Of a stretch of 64,000 bases of DNA, positions 11,668 through 24,760 are shown piece by piece (position 1 is the stretch's first letter; every line of letters begins with the position of its first letter). Under the pieces are notes generated by a model that was not told the DNA's origin, did no database searches, and saw only the letters and a list, made by a program, of their open reading frames with translations. Source of the stretch: Dillenia suffruticosa (Eukaryota; Streptophyta; Magnoliopsida; Dilleniales; Dilleniaceae); contig JAVTVX010000012.1 in assembly GCA_033439265.1 (NCBI GenBank), positions 8,607,001-8,671,000 on the forward strand, read 5' to 3'. The position numbers and the translations under genes were made by a program.

Positions 11668-12130
11668 ACTACAGAATAAATAAATTAAAAAAACAATTGT
11701 AATAAATTTTTTCACAGAATAGACGGGAGATGCGAGTGAACTTGCACGTCTCGCCTTTGTGATGCATTTCTGCATCATAAATGGTGTCGCACACTTTACA
11801 ACACAACTTGCGACAAGCTTCAACATGCCTATTTTGGGTCGCAAAATGTCACAAACTCTTCCACAAAATTTTGCTTTGCTTAATCTTCCCACTTTCCTTG
11901 CAACGAATTATCCATTACAAAATCTAGCAATATCTTCGTATCATCTGTGTTGTTGTCGCAAAGTTTTGCAATGCATTTCGATTTTTTCGTTGCATAATAT
12001 TAGCAACACGTCCCGTTGCGACACAATTGTGCTTTGTAACAAATGGCATCGCAAATGCTATGCAACATTTCTTTCATATATTTTTCATCGCTGTCTCACA
12101 TCACAAAAGTGCATTTTTTGCAGTAACAAA
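11668..12130. mobile_element. possible non-autonomous CACTA-like element
   Basis: The left edge reads CACTACAG and the right edge TTTTTTGCAGTA, whose reverse complement is TACTGCAAAAAA, close to the CACTGCAAAAAA start of some CACTA transposons. Between them the strings TCGCAAA, TTGCGACA and their complements recur many times, as in subterminal repeats. The flanking trinucleotides do not match, so the boundaries are doubtful. No transposase is present. Confidence 0.35.
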
Positions 12131-12689
12131 TGTTTTCAAGTAAGTTTTAATCCTGAATATTAAAAAAAGTAGGGCTAAAGTTCGAGTAGAATCAAGTCTA
12201 AGCATAAAAAGGTTTTGCTTGGAGCTAGATAGTCCAACCAACTCTTGACACATGGTCAAGGAATCAGTTCCTCGAATCTTTACAGGACTGATTAATGCCT
12301 GGAGAGCTCATAGAATCAAATCTGCCCACAATTTGATTCTCACATATCCTTCTTTCCCGAAGTCTCTCGAATTGCCTTGTATCTACTCTTGCTAACTTCG
12401 TTTCCTACATGGAACAGAATCAATTCTACATAAAGTGAACTTTATATGAGCCAAAAGGAGGAAACATTTAAAGTTGTTGGTAAAATGTAGCATTCAGATC
12501 TTTTGTAAGAATTGAATATAGTTTTTTCTTTCTTTTTTTTTTTTTTTTTTTTTGTAATATGAAGACATAGAATAAGAAAGCCACAAAATAAGATTCGGAT
12601 AATTGAACTCAAATTGAGATTTAAAGAATGAATTTATATGTTAGAAGGAGGTCAAATAAATAAGCGAGGCAAGAAAAATAACCTATTAT
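12131..12689. other. intergenic, no gene recognised
   Basis: Mixed-composition sequence with a poly-T run at about 12533-12554. No gene or element boundary is supported. Confidence 0.4.
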
Positions 12690-13100
12690 GGTGATGCTTG
12701 CGCTCTAAATAATATTCCATCATCACATTGAGCGCAAAATGAAGGAACTTGAGATTATAGCGCCCCCCCCCCCCGCCCCGGGGGCATGGCGACACTTATG
12801 GCAATAATCCCAGAACATAAGCAATCGGGGAGACAGTCATGGTGGCAAATTAGAGTTGTGGCGATGCACAAGAATGCACCATGAATTTCTACTTCTTTTA
12901 TTTCTATTTTCTTTTTAATTTTTTTATATACTTCTTTTCTTTATTTTGGTCTTTATGTTTTTTAAAATCTTAGTACAAGTTCTAACAAGACTTTTGTTTG
13001 TTTTAGTTTGTTCAAGGAATCAGTTAAATTATTTGTTTCCAATATTAAAAGATTATATTAGGATTTACTTGGTCTTTCTCTGATCTAAGTTTATCAAACT
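12690..13100 (+). repeat. second copy of the 7.3-kb dispersed repeat
   Basis: Blocks around 12813-12900 (AGAACATAAGCAATCGGGGAGAC, then AATGCACCATGAATTTCTA) correspond to blocks around 7449-7510 (AGAACATAGGCAATTAGGGAGAC, then TGTGCACCGAGTGCTGAATG). The T-rich stretch that follows has the same order of short words. A poly-C run at about 12764-12774 interrupts the left part. Confidence 0.35.
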
Positions 13101-13555
13101 CAACATAAATACATCGATATCTACGAAACACGAGGGGGATGCAACATAGTTAAAAAAGAAAAAATATAACATTATTAAAAATTACAAAATGTTTTATTTA
13201 TTTAAAGATGGTTCCACATGGGTATGATCATTTTTTTCAGAAAGTATAATAAATTACAATAAAAAAGAAGAGAAATTTAATTAAGAGAGAGGGCGAGAAA
13301 ATGGGAAAAAAAAAAGGGATTAAAGCAGATCCCTTGGAAGTAGAAGAAGCCAAAGGGATCGAGAGTGAGTGTGTGGAAAGGCGAAGGGACGTTGTGTTCT
13401 GACATGCAGACTACATCACAACAATTGTCTTCTGTGTCAGCTTGCGAGAAACCGCTAATATAAGAAAAAGAAAACCAGAAGCAATGGTAAAGAGAAAAAA
13501 AATGGACTCATCTTTTTGTCTCATTACCCTCCAAAATTCTTTAGCTTAACATAAA

Positions 13556-13599
<44 letters not shown>

Positions 13600-13621
13600 T
13601 GCAACAAAATGGAACGGGGAT

Positions 13622-13657
<36 letters not shown>

Positions 13658-16600
13658 CCGACAAAGAATCAGAGAAATGGAAATCAGGGAAGTCTCACAC
13701 TTTTACCGTCGTGTCAACATCCCATTACCCTTGCCCCGCTAATGCTTCCGTGGTGTGGCCCCCAGCTTTTGCATCTCTCCCACCAACAAACACAACCCTT
13801 CCTCCATTTGTTTTCTTTTCCTTTGTTTGTGTCTTCCATCCAACTTCCTATTGTTTTTGTTATTATTTGTTGTGTTTGTGTGCAGATTTTTATTTTTATT
13901 TTTTTTCCTTTTCAAATGAAATAGCTTAGGGGGAGAGAGTGCGCTCAATTGCAGGGAGAACAGGGAACGAATATATTAATTTATCTATATACTAATACAT
14001 CGGAGAAAGGGATAATGATGTTCACATAAAATGAAGTTCCAACAATTGCAAATGGCCGAAAAATTGGAGACCATCAGAAAACTAGAAAATTTTTTAAAAT
14101 AGCACTGATCTTTAAATAAAATTATAAATCTGCCCTTAACAGAATGACCATTCTGTTCTTAATCTCTCTCTCTCTCTCTCTCTCTCTCCTGATCTTGATT
14201 GATCAATTCTCTTCCTCTGTCTCTCTCTCAATCGGTTTCGGCCAACCTCCTCTCTCTTCATGGATTTTGGCCCCTCTCTCTGCCTCTCGTCTCCCTATTT
14301 GCATAATCTTGCCACTCTCTTTTTCTTTTTCTATCTTTTTAATAATTGAGTTGCGAATTCTAATTGACCCGCAAATCAAGAGAAAAAGTGAAAGAGCGAA
14401 AATCGATCATGAAGAAGAAAGAAAAAATTGATCCTAAAAGAGGAAACGAGATAGGAGTGGAGGAGAAAAAATAAGTTTATGATGTCATTGAATTATTATT
14501 ATTATGCAAGTGAAAATATATAATAAAAATTAGTAATTCCATTATAAAGTGTAAAGAAATTGCACATTGAGATGGGTATAGCTGACTTTCTTTAGGAAGA
14601 TTCAAGTCTTCTACGGTGATTCAAGTCTTCTACGGTGTTTAAAACTTAAGAGCCGATATAGTAGATTTCACCGACTCATCCTTCAAAGGATACAACAACC
14701 TAACAATTTATTTTTTGGTTTGAAAAAATTTTACACAAATATTTGATTTCGAAACTCTATCAAAAGATTAATTGATTTCATAACTTTTGAAATAAAACTA
14801 AAAATTAAAAATTAAAACTTAAAAATTAAAAGTTAAAATTAAATAAGAAGATTCCAAATTTGAAAATATGGGAATAAATAAATTTATGACAGAAATATAT
14901 TTGAAATTTCATATCCTTAGAATAAAATGAAATATACTTTCTAAAAAGTTGGTGTATAAAAAATAAGAAGAAGAAAAATCTCATTTTAGGAGTTTTTTTT
15001 TTTAAAATTATTTTTTAAATTTTTATTAATAAAAAAAGTTATATAGGGGAAATGAATCTATTTAGTAGGATTTCTCCTTATAAAGAGAAGAAAAGTAAAA
15101 GAAAAAGACCCGAGCACTTAGTTATGTTGCACTTTCTAGAGTAATTCTTTAACATGTGCCGCAATGTTACTTTTTTAAAGGTTTATTTTACTCTCTCTAT
15201 ACAACAGAAATTGCGAACAGCCTCTAAAAATAGTGGAATCAAATATATTTAAAAGATATTAAAAAAAAAAAACAAGAATTATCTCATTTATAGAATATTT
15301 TTAAAGATGAATATTGTATAAAGGTTGGGGAGAGTTGGAGAAAAAAGAAAAAACATTTTTTTTTCCTTGTAAAAAGACAGCCTTGTATAAACAATTTTCT
15401 TTTGCTCAAACAGCCATACTCCGGATTAAGACACAACTATTAGGAAACTACTATAGTTAAAAGCGGTTAGTAACTAAGTGAACGAATTATAATTCAATTG
15501 GTATCATTTATTTTTTCTTAAAAGTCTCAAATTTAAATTCAATAAAAAAAAATATTAATGAAAGAAATCCACTTGATAATACGATATCCTTCCCCCTTCC
15601 CTATCCCCTTCCCCTTAATACTCCTGCATAACCTAACCAGAATTTCAGAATTTCAGAATTAATATTAATGGAAGAAATCCACTTGATTATACGATTTCCT
15701 TTTTCTATTTAACAATGCCAACTCCTTCACTTTTGAAGTACAATTGGTGTAGGGTTTTAACTTCATTGACAACAAAATATTCATTACCCTAGTGGGGCTT
15801 CCTTTTTCCCCTTAACCCTGTGAGGAATAGTATCGTAAAGATATAAAGCAAAGGCAACAGATATTATTAGGACCACTTCAAGGTAGTGGTAAGAAGTTCT
15901 CTCTGAGTATTTTTCACACATCACTATTGTCTTTTTTTTCCCCTTAGCTGACACACATTACTTTTGTCATACTCTATCCACAAATTAAATGAGAGAGAGA
16001 GGCCTGTGGAGTGCCTGACATTTTCCATCTCCACTATTAGGGGTTTAGTTGATCTAAGCTACAAGGATGAAGTCTACTTGCTTTCCACCTCCTTAAAATC
16101 AACCCTAATTGTTATTGCCTTTTTCCTTTTTTTTTCCTGGTTCTTGTATGATGTTTCTAAGTATATTTTTATATAAAATAAATAAATAAATGAATAAAGC
16201 GGATCCAAACCTAACGGTTTGGAGAACCAAAAATGATTAATGTATTCTTTCTGGGTATAGAATGTTTGGGGGGGGGATAAAGTATCAAAAAGCAAATTAA
16301 TAATAATTTCAGGGGTCAAAGGAAGAAATAAGCAAGAATTTCCATTAAGTCCCAATAGAAAAACAACAAATTCCACAAATTTTGGTGGCCGAAGGAGGAA
16401 GGCATCTGCAAACGTGTAGTATAACTTTTCCAGAATGATTTGTAATTTGCACTTTTTTTTTTGAGGGGGGGGGGGGAGGGAGAGGATTTCTGGTTTTTCT
16501 TATTTTCTAGTTTTTGCTTGGAAATCGAGGACTTCTGAAATCAATTAAGTGTACAACCGCTAAATTCAATGTTGTTTTTTTTTTTTAATTCTATGTAAAT

Positions 16601-17375
16601 CAATTAAAATGAAATGATGGGAGTAAAAAGTTATTTGTGGAAACGTATATCTTGATTCTATTTTACTGGAGACCATTTATCGAGAAACAAACAAATATTA
16701 AAAATAGAATTAACCAAAATCAGCTTTTATTTAGAAAGGTGGAAAGAATGTTGGTTGGGGGGTCATGGATGTGATCGATGGTAGGGGATGGAGAAAGGTG
16801 AAAAGACATGGGGGAGGGCCCTTGTCTTGGGGTTATGTGGGTTTGGTGGGTTGGTAATATAACGGGGTTTAGAAGATACGGAGTCACTCCTTTAATGCTA
16901 TTGTTTGGTTCAAAGTAGAGAATAGGAAATATTAGAGGTGGGTTTAATTCTATAAGTAATAGCTTTATTAATTCGAATGAATTGTTTGATTGTTCGTCGA
17001 TTTTAATTAATAAGATCTATAAAAAATTGTTGGAGGACGCTTTGACAAGAAAAAGAGCTCTATTATTTTTTTGTGTGCTATGAGTCAAGATAGCATACCT
17101 GGTCCGATTGCTTAATGATGTATATATAGTCATTACCTCTAAGTGCCGTATACATTTAAGATGTTCAAACTCTAGTTTTCTTATATGAATGTTTCGGAAT
17201 CGCAGGGATCATAGTAAAAAATTCACAAAGATTTAAAATGCTTCTATGTAAAGAAGTTTCGATCGCCAAAAATTCTTTTTCCTTATTAATGATGGTCAAA
17301 GATTTTCTTTTCGACTACAGAATGTTGCTTCCGAATGTTATTAGAAAGTAAATATTGTTTTTATCCAAACAGTAG
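13101..17375. other. intergenic region with microsatellites
   Basis: No gene is supported. Holdings are a (CT)n run at about 13559-13595 followed 30 bp later by (GA)n at about 13626-13653, a (CT)n run at about 14164-14188 inside a low-complexity open frame of 95 codons (14144-14431), a poly-G run at about 16464-16476, and a 40-bp direct repeat (AATATTAATG, GAAATCCACTTGAT, ATACGAT blocks) at 15551 and 15661. The rest is AT-rich and unassigned. Confidence 0.5.
13559..13653. repeat. facing CT and GA microsatellites (inverted repeat)
   Basis: About 18 CT units are followed, after a spacer of about 30 bases, by about 14 GA units. Because the two tracts are reverse complements, transcribed or single-stranded DNA could fold into a stem of roughly 28 base pairs. 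Length is expected to vary between individuals. Confidence 0.7.
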
Positions 17376-19135
17376 TGTTGAACAAAATAAGTTTTGATGA
17401 TAATTAGAAATAATAAAAGTTAATTTCAAGTAATTAATTTAAATTAGAAACAAATTAGAAAATTATTAAAATTGGATCTAAATATACAAGTCGTCTTACT
17501 CATATACACAAGACGACTTATGAACATGAATGATAGAAATATGGTTATTTAAGATAACCTGACCATTAGGATGAGACTACCTGAAAAATTTAAGTCTCAG
17601 AAGTGTATGTCTATACAACACGTAAGACGACCCGACACTTAGAATAAGATGACCCGACAAGTTTAGTTCTCAAAAGTTTAAGTCTACACACACCTAAGGC
17701 GACTCAATCAAAAATACAAGATAACTTGGCTAAATCTAGGACGACTCAGTATCTGATACAAGATGACTTGAGGTAATCAAGTCTCAGAAGCTTGTCTATA
17801 CAAATAATTTAGAGCGACCTGAACATTAGCACAAGACGACCTGACTCCTTAGTCTTAGAAATTTATTTTGCACAACTAATGAGACGACCCAACTATAAGT
17901 ACAAGACGACCTAAATAGAAAAACAAAAACACAAGTCGCCTCCATAAATTGGACAAGACGACCTGAGGAAGACATGTCACAGAAGTAAATGTCTGTATAT
18001 ACCTAAAACGACTCAAATATAGATATAAGACGACCCGAGCAAAAAAATAAAAACATAAGTCGTTTTGGTAAATTTAACAAGACGACCTAGCAAATGAAAT
18101 TAAACATTTAAGTCGTCCTATCAACTAAACAAGTCGTCTTTAAATTGAAAGAACAAATTTAAGGTGACTCATTATTTTTATAAGAAGACCTATGACTTGA
18201 CAATGTTACTTATGATAAAGACAAGTTCTCTTATCTCTCACATTTAAAATCTTGACAAATAACCTTGTACAATTGTCAAGCCAACTCAAGACTAACCAAG
18301 TTCTCTTACAATCATGTTAAGGCGACTTGACTAAAGGACAAGAAGACCTATAATTTAAATAAGTCTACTCACAGTCTACATAAGTCCCCTTGTTTCTCAC
18401 ATTCAAAGTCTTAACAAGTATACTTATACATCTATCAAGGTGACTTATGAATTCAAATTGTAAAGACAAGTCTGCTTGTGGTGTCGATAAATTGACCTAC
18501 TGTATCTAACGTTCATTTGTTTAGAAAAGTTAGTACGAATTTAATGTACTGTTCACCTATCTCACCAAGCACTAAAATGCATTCAATGGTGTCTAACGGC
18601 TAAACCCTGTTTCTCGTCTATGAAATCAATTAAAGAACACAGGAGATGGGTGGTGAAAAATTCTTGAACAATACTCTGAACATCATCTACAAGTCTTATT
18701 CTTTATTTGTACTATAACAAGCATTATGAAGAATTATCAGCTTCATTTTTCTTTCTTTCTCTATTTGTTGTATAAAATCAGAATCGTATTATTCTAAATT
18801 TGTGCGAAAAAGAAAAAGAGAGGTATTAGATTAAGTTTTTAATTAATTCTGTAAAAAATCAAGTTGAAGTATTTAAAAAAATACTTGTATGGTTCACTAA
18901 CACCAGCAGAAGCTAGTTTGTAATTTTTTAATAGAGCAGTGGATTTGAAAATCCAGATAAAGTCTGGGAGTAGACGTACACCAAGAAGGTGAAACTACTA
19001 TAAATTATGTGTGTCAATTTTTATTTGTCTTTTCCTTTGTTTATTTGTGTAAATCAAGTTTTAAATTTATGTAATTAATCAAAATTTGTAAATAACTTAT
19101 TCATCCACTCGGACTTATTATATTTAGTATCAACA
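17376..19135 (+). repeat. 5' LTR of the Sirevirus-type element
   Basis: It begins TGTTGAACAAAATAAG and ends TATCAACA, and aligns along its whole length with 27089-28860. About 17490-18140 contains at least ten GACGAC or GTCGTC words, usually within CAAGACGACYT or AAGTCGTCTT, alternating in orientation. Clustered palindromic repeats upstream of the LTR promoter are a known Sirevirus trait. The position equivalent to the TATAAAAT of the 3' LTR reads TATGAAAT here. Confidence 0.9.
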
Positions 19136-19137
19136 AG

Positions 19138-19149
19138 TGGTATCAGAGC
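19138..19149 (+). other. primer-binding site for initiator Met tRNA
   Basis: TGGTATCAGAGC lies two bases after the 5' LTR. It is complementary to the 3' end of plant initiator methionine tRNA and is the standard Copia minus-strand primer site. It is intact. Confidence 0.95.
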
Positions 19150-19197
19150 GGGTCTTCTGAAAAAGGGGTTCAACAAGCTCAGATGTAAAGATCGAAA

Positions 19198-20769
19198 ATG
19201 GCACTAAATTGAAATAGTGTTCCATTCGAAGCATGTTTAACCAATAGGGCACCATTCTCCAACAGTAATAACTACAGTTATTGGAAGCAAAGAATGAGAA
19301 ACTTCATTATTGTTCAAGATGAAACAGTTTGGAAAATAATTGAAAAAGAAATTGAATTTCCAATTGAAAAGAAATTGAAGGAGTAAGAGTTTCTGTGAAA
19401 TTGAAGAACATGACTCCTGAAGAAAAGAAAGCATATAGAGCCACTTGTAAACCTGTCAATCTGTTGCACTTAACCTTAAGCATAAATGAATACAACAGAA
19501 TCTCATAATGCATCACTGCAAAAGAAATATGGGAAAGATTAAAGGTTACATACGAATGCATAAATTAAGTAAGGAAGAACAAAATAAGAATGTTGAAATA
19601 AGAGTATAAGGCATCTAAAATAAAGGATGGAGAAAATGTGAGAGATATGATAACAAGATTCAATACTATCACAAATGAACTGAGACTACTAGGAAAAGTA
19701 ATTAGTCAGGAAGACATGATGATAAAGTATTACGGTGTATGTCTAAATCATGGGAAGCCAAAGTTACGACAATTGAAGAATTTAAGAATTTGGAAACTCT
19801 TATAATGGATCAGTTAGTTGGTTCATTAACAACTCATAAGATAAAAGTTAACTCCAAAGGAAACGGAAATGATGAAATAGGCAAATCCATAGCCCTTAAG
19901 GATGAAAGTGAAGAAAATAGTTTTAGAAATGATGAAAATGAGGATATGGCTCTTTTGACTCGAAAATTCAAGAAATTCATGATGAGAAAAAGAAAGAAAA
20001 ATAGAAGAGAACTTAAGAAACTTGAAAGAAAAGAAGAAAAAAGATGCTATGAATGTAAGAAATTTGGTCATATTAAAGCTTATTGTCCATCACTCAAAAA
20101 AACAGAAAAAAAGAAAAAGAAGGGAAAGAAAAAGGCCCTGACAGCTTGGAGTGATGAAGATGAAAGCTCCAGTTAGAAAGAACATGAACAAGGGCAAGCC
20201 AACTTATGCTTCATGGCTTTAGAGGGTAATTCAAACAGTGAGGTAACATCTTCTCCAACTTCTCTGCTTCGGATTCTGAGCATGATTTAACTTTTGATGA
20301 ATTACATGATATATTTTTAGAATCTATTGAGGACTTAAAAAATATAACCAAGAAAAATATATCACTTAAAAGAAAAATGATCAAACTAGAAGAAAATAGA
20401 AACAAGTTGAAGGTTGAAAATGAAAAACTCAGAACAGAAAATGATGAATTAAAACAAAATAGAACTAACTTGCTTGAGGAAGCTAAAGACAATGCAAATC
20501 TGAAAAATGATATATATGCTGATATTGAAATCAAGGCTGCTGATAATTGCATTCCTAAAGACTTAGAGAATGAGTTAGATCGAGAAAAAAAGAAAAACAA
20601 AAAATTAGGCTCTCTATTATATAAATTTGTTCAAAGACAAGAAAAATTGGACTTGATGCTTGAAGCTCAAAGAGATGTCTATGGCAAGGCTAACTTAGGT
20701 TATAATTCGGCCTTGATACAAAAGAAAGTTTATAGTTTCTTTGTTTCCGACACAATAAATGATAAATAA
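19198..20769 (+). pseudogene. gag of the Sirevirus-type element
   Basis: Gag forms the virus-like particle and packages element RNA. The ATG at 19198 opens MALN and then meets a TGA. Downstream the familiar gag opening YSYWKQRMRNFI is recognisable near 19270-19310. The frame is restored in pieces: 19739-20176 carries the CCHC zinc knuckle CYECKKFGHIKAYC (20044-20085, all four ligands present) and a Lys-rich tail ending WSDEDESSS. The frame 20377-20769 is a long Glu/Lys/Asn-rich coiled coil beginning MIKLEENRNKLKVENEKLRT. Long coiled-coil gags are characteristic of Sireviruses. Stops and a frame change between these parts make it non-functional. Confidence 0.85.
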
Positions 20770-20790
20770 AAAACTAAGTGTCATTATTAC

Positions 20791-21045
20791 ATGAAACAAG
20801 TACATAGCTCTAATAATTACAAACTTAGAAGAAAATCCATCCCAAATCAATCAAAAGCATCTAGAATATATACCAAGTGCACTCACTGCAATAAAACATG
20901 GTATAGTTTGAATGAGTGCTGGTTTAATGAACTAAAATTCAAGAAAATAATTTTGAAATTAGTACCAAAGAACACTCATGAATCCATGATGACCACTAAC
21001 ATTGCCGGAACCAAGAAAATTTGGGTACCAAAGGCCAACACTTAA
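20791..21045 (+). pseudogene. gag-pol linker with degenerate second zinc knuckle
   Basis: The 84-codon stretch contains CTHCNKTWYSLNECW, spaced like a second CCHC knuckle, but the expected His is not at the usual position. It ends KKIWVPKANT, the Pro/Lys-rich linker that precedes protease in Copia polyproteins. Confidence 0.65.
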
Positions 21046-21094
21046 TCTTTTCTTTGTGCACATTTGTCTTAAGACCAAAACTCCTTAAAATACA

Positions 21095-24000
21095 TAGTTT
21101 TTGGACAGCGGATGCTCTCAACACATGACAGGAGACTCATCTAAGTTTAGTAGTTTGGAAGAAAAGATAGGAGGCAAAATATTTGTTGAAGACAACTCAA
21201 AAGGAAAAGTAATTGGCATATGAAATATATGTATATTTTTTACTCAAATTAAGAATGTGCTATTGGTCAAAGCTTTAAAACATATTTTTCTAAACATTAA
21301 TCAATTGTGTGATAAAAAATTCATTATTTTGTTTGATCATGATTGTTGCAATGTAATAGATAAATCAAACAATGAGATAAGATTCAAATGAAATAGGTAA
21401 GAAAACATTTATGTCATTAATTTAGATAATTTAAGTGCTCTAAATGAAGTATGCTTGATGGCCATTGGAAATGATGATGCTTGGTTATGGCATAGGAGAC
21501 TAGAACATGCAATCATGGAGTTAATTTCAAAACTAATTAGAAAAGATATCGTTAAGAGAATTCCGAAATTGAAATATGAAAAGAATAAATTATTTGATAC
21601 TTGTATGAAAAGAAAACATATCAAATTTTCCTTTAAATCTAAAAATATAGTCTCTACATCTAAACCTTTAGAATTACTTCACATGGACCTCTGTAGTCAA
21701 ACTAGAACTCAAAGTTTATGAGGAAAATACTATGATTTTGTTATAATTGATAATTACTCAAAATATATTTGGGTACCTTTTTTAGCAAAAAAGGAAGAAG
21801 TATACAATCCATTCATCAAATTGTGTAGGAAAATTTAAAATGAAAAATAATGCACAATTAATAGTATTAGAAGTGATCATGACAAAAAATTTGAGAATAA
21901 TAGTTACAAGAATATTGTGATGAAAATGAAAGATATCATAATTTCTTTGTATCTAGAACACCTCAATAAATGGTGTTGTGAAGAGAAAAAAAATCAAATT
22001 TTAGAAAAAATGGCTAGAACTATGTTATGTGAGCATAATTTATCTAAATATTTTTGGATTGAAACTGTTAACACAGTTTATTATATTCTTAATAGAGTAT
22101 TAATTAGACAAATTCTTAAAAAAATCTCTTTATGAACTAAATAAAGGTAGAAAGTCTAATATTGGTTACTTTCGTGTTTTTGAATATAAATGTTATGTGC
22201 TAAATAATAGAAAAGATAATCTAGAAAAATTTGATATAAAAAATGATGAAACTATATTTTTAGGATATTCAATCTCTAGTAAAACATATAGAATATATAA
22301 TAAGATAACAATAATAGTTGAGGAAACAATTCATGTAAAATTTGATAAAAATGACCCCTCAAGTAAAAGAAGTTTTGATAATAAAATTCAAGAAGTAGAA
22401 TAAATTCTAAAACAAGAGACAATGGAAAATGAAGAAGTAAAGGAATAATCCAATGAAGGTAGATGTGAAAAAAAATCAATCAAATCTTGAACAACAAGAA
22501 GAGTAAGAGATAAAATTTTCAACTGTAAGGAGTGTCCATGTAAAAAATATAATTAGAAATATAGAGGTTGGAGTTAAAACTAAATTTTCAACTCAAAATC
22601 AATGTGACTTTGTGGCATTCATCTCTCAAATTGAACATAAAAATATTGATAAAACTCTAAGTTATGACAATTGGATTCTAACTATGTAAGAAAAGTTAAA
22701 TTAGTTTGAAATGAGTAAAGTATGGGAATTGATTCCTATACCAAATAACCAATCCATGATAGGGACAAAATGGGTGTTTAGGAACAAACTAAATGAATAT
22801 GGGACAATCACTAGGAACAAAGCTAGATTGGTGACTAAGGGTATAGTCAAGAAAAATGGATTGATTATAATGAGACATATGCTCCAGTAGCTAGATTAGA
22901 AGCAATTAGGATACTACTTGTTTTTGTATGCTATATGAACTTCAAGGTATACCAAATGGATGTCAAAAATATTTTCTTAAATGGTATATTAAATGAAACA
23001 GTTTTTGTAAAACAACCACCCAAATTTGAGCATTCAAAGCATTTCGATTATGTGTTTAAATTATCCAAAACCTTATATGGTCTAAAGCAAGCTCCAAGAT
23101 ATTAGTATGAGAGACTTAGCAAATTTCTCATCGAAAATGATTTTGAAAGAGAAAAAATTAATACAACTTTATTCATTAAAAGAAAAGGCAAATAAATTTT
23201 AATAGTTCAAATCTATGTAGATGATATAGTATTTGGAGCAATAAATAAAAGTTTTGGTCAAGAATTTACTAAGTCTATGCATGCAGAATTTGAAATGAAC
23301 ATGATATGTGAATTAAACTATTTTCTTGGTTTGTAAATAAAGCAAACAAAAGAAAAAATATTTATTAGTCAATCCAAATTTGTCAAGGAATTGATCAAGA
23401 AATTTGGATTTAGTGATACTAAAACATATGCCACATCAATGAGTATATCAGTAAAGCTAAACAAAGATGAAAAAAGTAAGAAAGTTTGTCAAAAACTATA
23501 TAGGAGTATGATTGGATCTCTTCTTTATCTAACTACATTTAGGCCCGATATTCTATTTAGTATGTGCTTGTATATTAGATTTTAATCTAATCCTAAAGAA
23601 TCTCACTTAGCCGCTATTAAGAGAATTCTAAAATACTTAAAAGACACTTATAATTTGGGATTATGGTATGATAAGAATTCAGCATTCACACTGCATGGAT
23701 ATTCAGATACTGGATTTGCTGGATGTAAAGTGGATAGAAAGAGTACAAGTGATATTTTTCAATTTTTTGGAAGTATGTTAGTATTTTGGTCCTCTAGAAA
23801 GCAAAATAGTGTTGCTACCTCAACTATAGAAGTAGAGTATGTGGCTGCAGGGCAATATTATGCATAAATCTTATGGATCAAGCATCAATTTGAGGATTAT
23901 GGTTTAGAATTTGAAAATATTCTAATAAAAATTGACAACACTAATGTAATAAATTTGACAAAAAATCAAGTAAATCATTCAAAAACTAAGCACATTGAGG

Positions 24001-24152
24001 TTAAACATCATTTTATTAGAAATTATGTTTTAAAAAAGAATATAATTCTAGAATATGCAAAAATCGAAAAACAAATTGCGAATATTTTTACTAAATCTTT
24101 GGATAGAGAAAGATTTTACAATTTAAAAAGAAAATTAGAAATGATAGAATGA
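21095..24152 (+). pseudogene. Copia pol: protease, integrase, RT and RNase H
   Basis: Pol is present in order but broken. Protease keeps its DSG triad residues (21104-21112, LDSGCSQHMTG). The pre-integrase motif WLWHRRLEHA is at about 21478-21510, but the first Cys of the following CxxC pair reads Phe. The integrase core is recognisable (LHMDL near 21680, IRSDHDKKFEN near 21865), and a frameshift lies in the TPQQNGVVE block near 21965. RT has WVFRNKLNE, YAPVARLEAIRILL, YGLKQAPR and an intact YVDD at 23214-23225. RNase H has YSDTGFAGC and an EVEYVAA block ending at 23867. In-frame stops include TAA 22687, TAG 22702, TAG 23103, TAA 23334, TAA 23583 and TAA 23865. Of these, five sit at positions usually Gln and one (23103) at Trp. 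It cannot make active pol. Confidence 0.9.
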
Positions 24153-24239
24153 ATTCTTGATTTTAAAATATAAAAACTCAATCTATAATTATATAAAGAT
24201 GACAATTATAAGAGAAAATTTAAGAAAAATTCATTGTCT

Positions 24240-24760
24240 TGCAATTTGACTAAGGGACAGGTCGTCTTACAAGATGAGTAAATCGCCTTACAGGTTCGAA
24301 ATTGAGACGATCAGTCGTCTTGTTCTGAGAACAAGTCCTGTGAAAGAGAGTGGGATTCAGTAAGTCATCTTATTATAAGACCAAGGCGACTTCTTAACTC
24401 CTAGTCACAGAAGTGACTCTGAAAACATTGATGGGTCATTCTAACAAATTGAGAAGACGACCTGCATATAATAAGCAGACTTGTTGAAATAATAAATCAC
24501 CTTATGCAAAAACTTGACCACACAAGTCGTCTTGTCAATAATATAAGACGACTCGTCATAATCGAGTCAAAAAAACTCTTACTGCAGACATGGCCTAGAC
24601 GACTCAGTCGATAGGAAGGCGTCCTAACAGCCTTATGTTTGAAGATTTCTCTCATAAGATGCCTTGCAATCCAGCGCAAGTCGCCTTGTGAAATAAGACA
24701 AGTAGGTTCTTCAATCTCATGAATGTGACTCAAGTGGCTCATTGAATGGACTTAATCCAA
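24240..24760 (+). repeat. GACGAC/GTCGTC repeat cluster between pol and env-like ORF
   Basis: The same words that fill the LTRs recur here: GGTCGTCTTACAAG, CAGTCGTCTTG, AAGACGACCTG, CAAGTCGTCTTGTC, AAGACGACTCG and AGACGACTCAG. There are at least six matches, plus several near matches, in both orientations. The segment is not an LTR copy as a whole; only the motif is shared. Confidence 0.7.

Noticed and set aside
14144-14431. 95-codon plus-strand frame rich in Leu and Ser
   Set aside because: The frame is produced by CT microsatellite and T-rich sequence; there is no domain and no neighbouring exon.
15480-15720. Possible SINE with a 40-bp direct repeat at 15551 and 15661
   Set aside because: The B-box-like part is too degenerate, and the direct repeat flanks only 70 bp of low-complexity pyrimidine sequence; better read as a local duplication.
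17500-18150. CRISPR-like reading of the regularly recurring GACGAC words
   Set aside because: The host is a plant, the repeats alternate in orientation, spacing is irregular and they lie inside an LTR.
21095-24152. Stop-codon reassignment (TAA/TAG read as Gln) in the Sirevirus-type pol
   Set aside because: Frameshifts, a Trp-position stop and a lost zinc ligand are also present, and the two host genes use normal code; decay by deamination explains it better.
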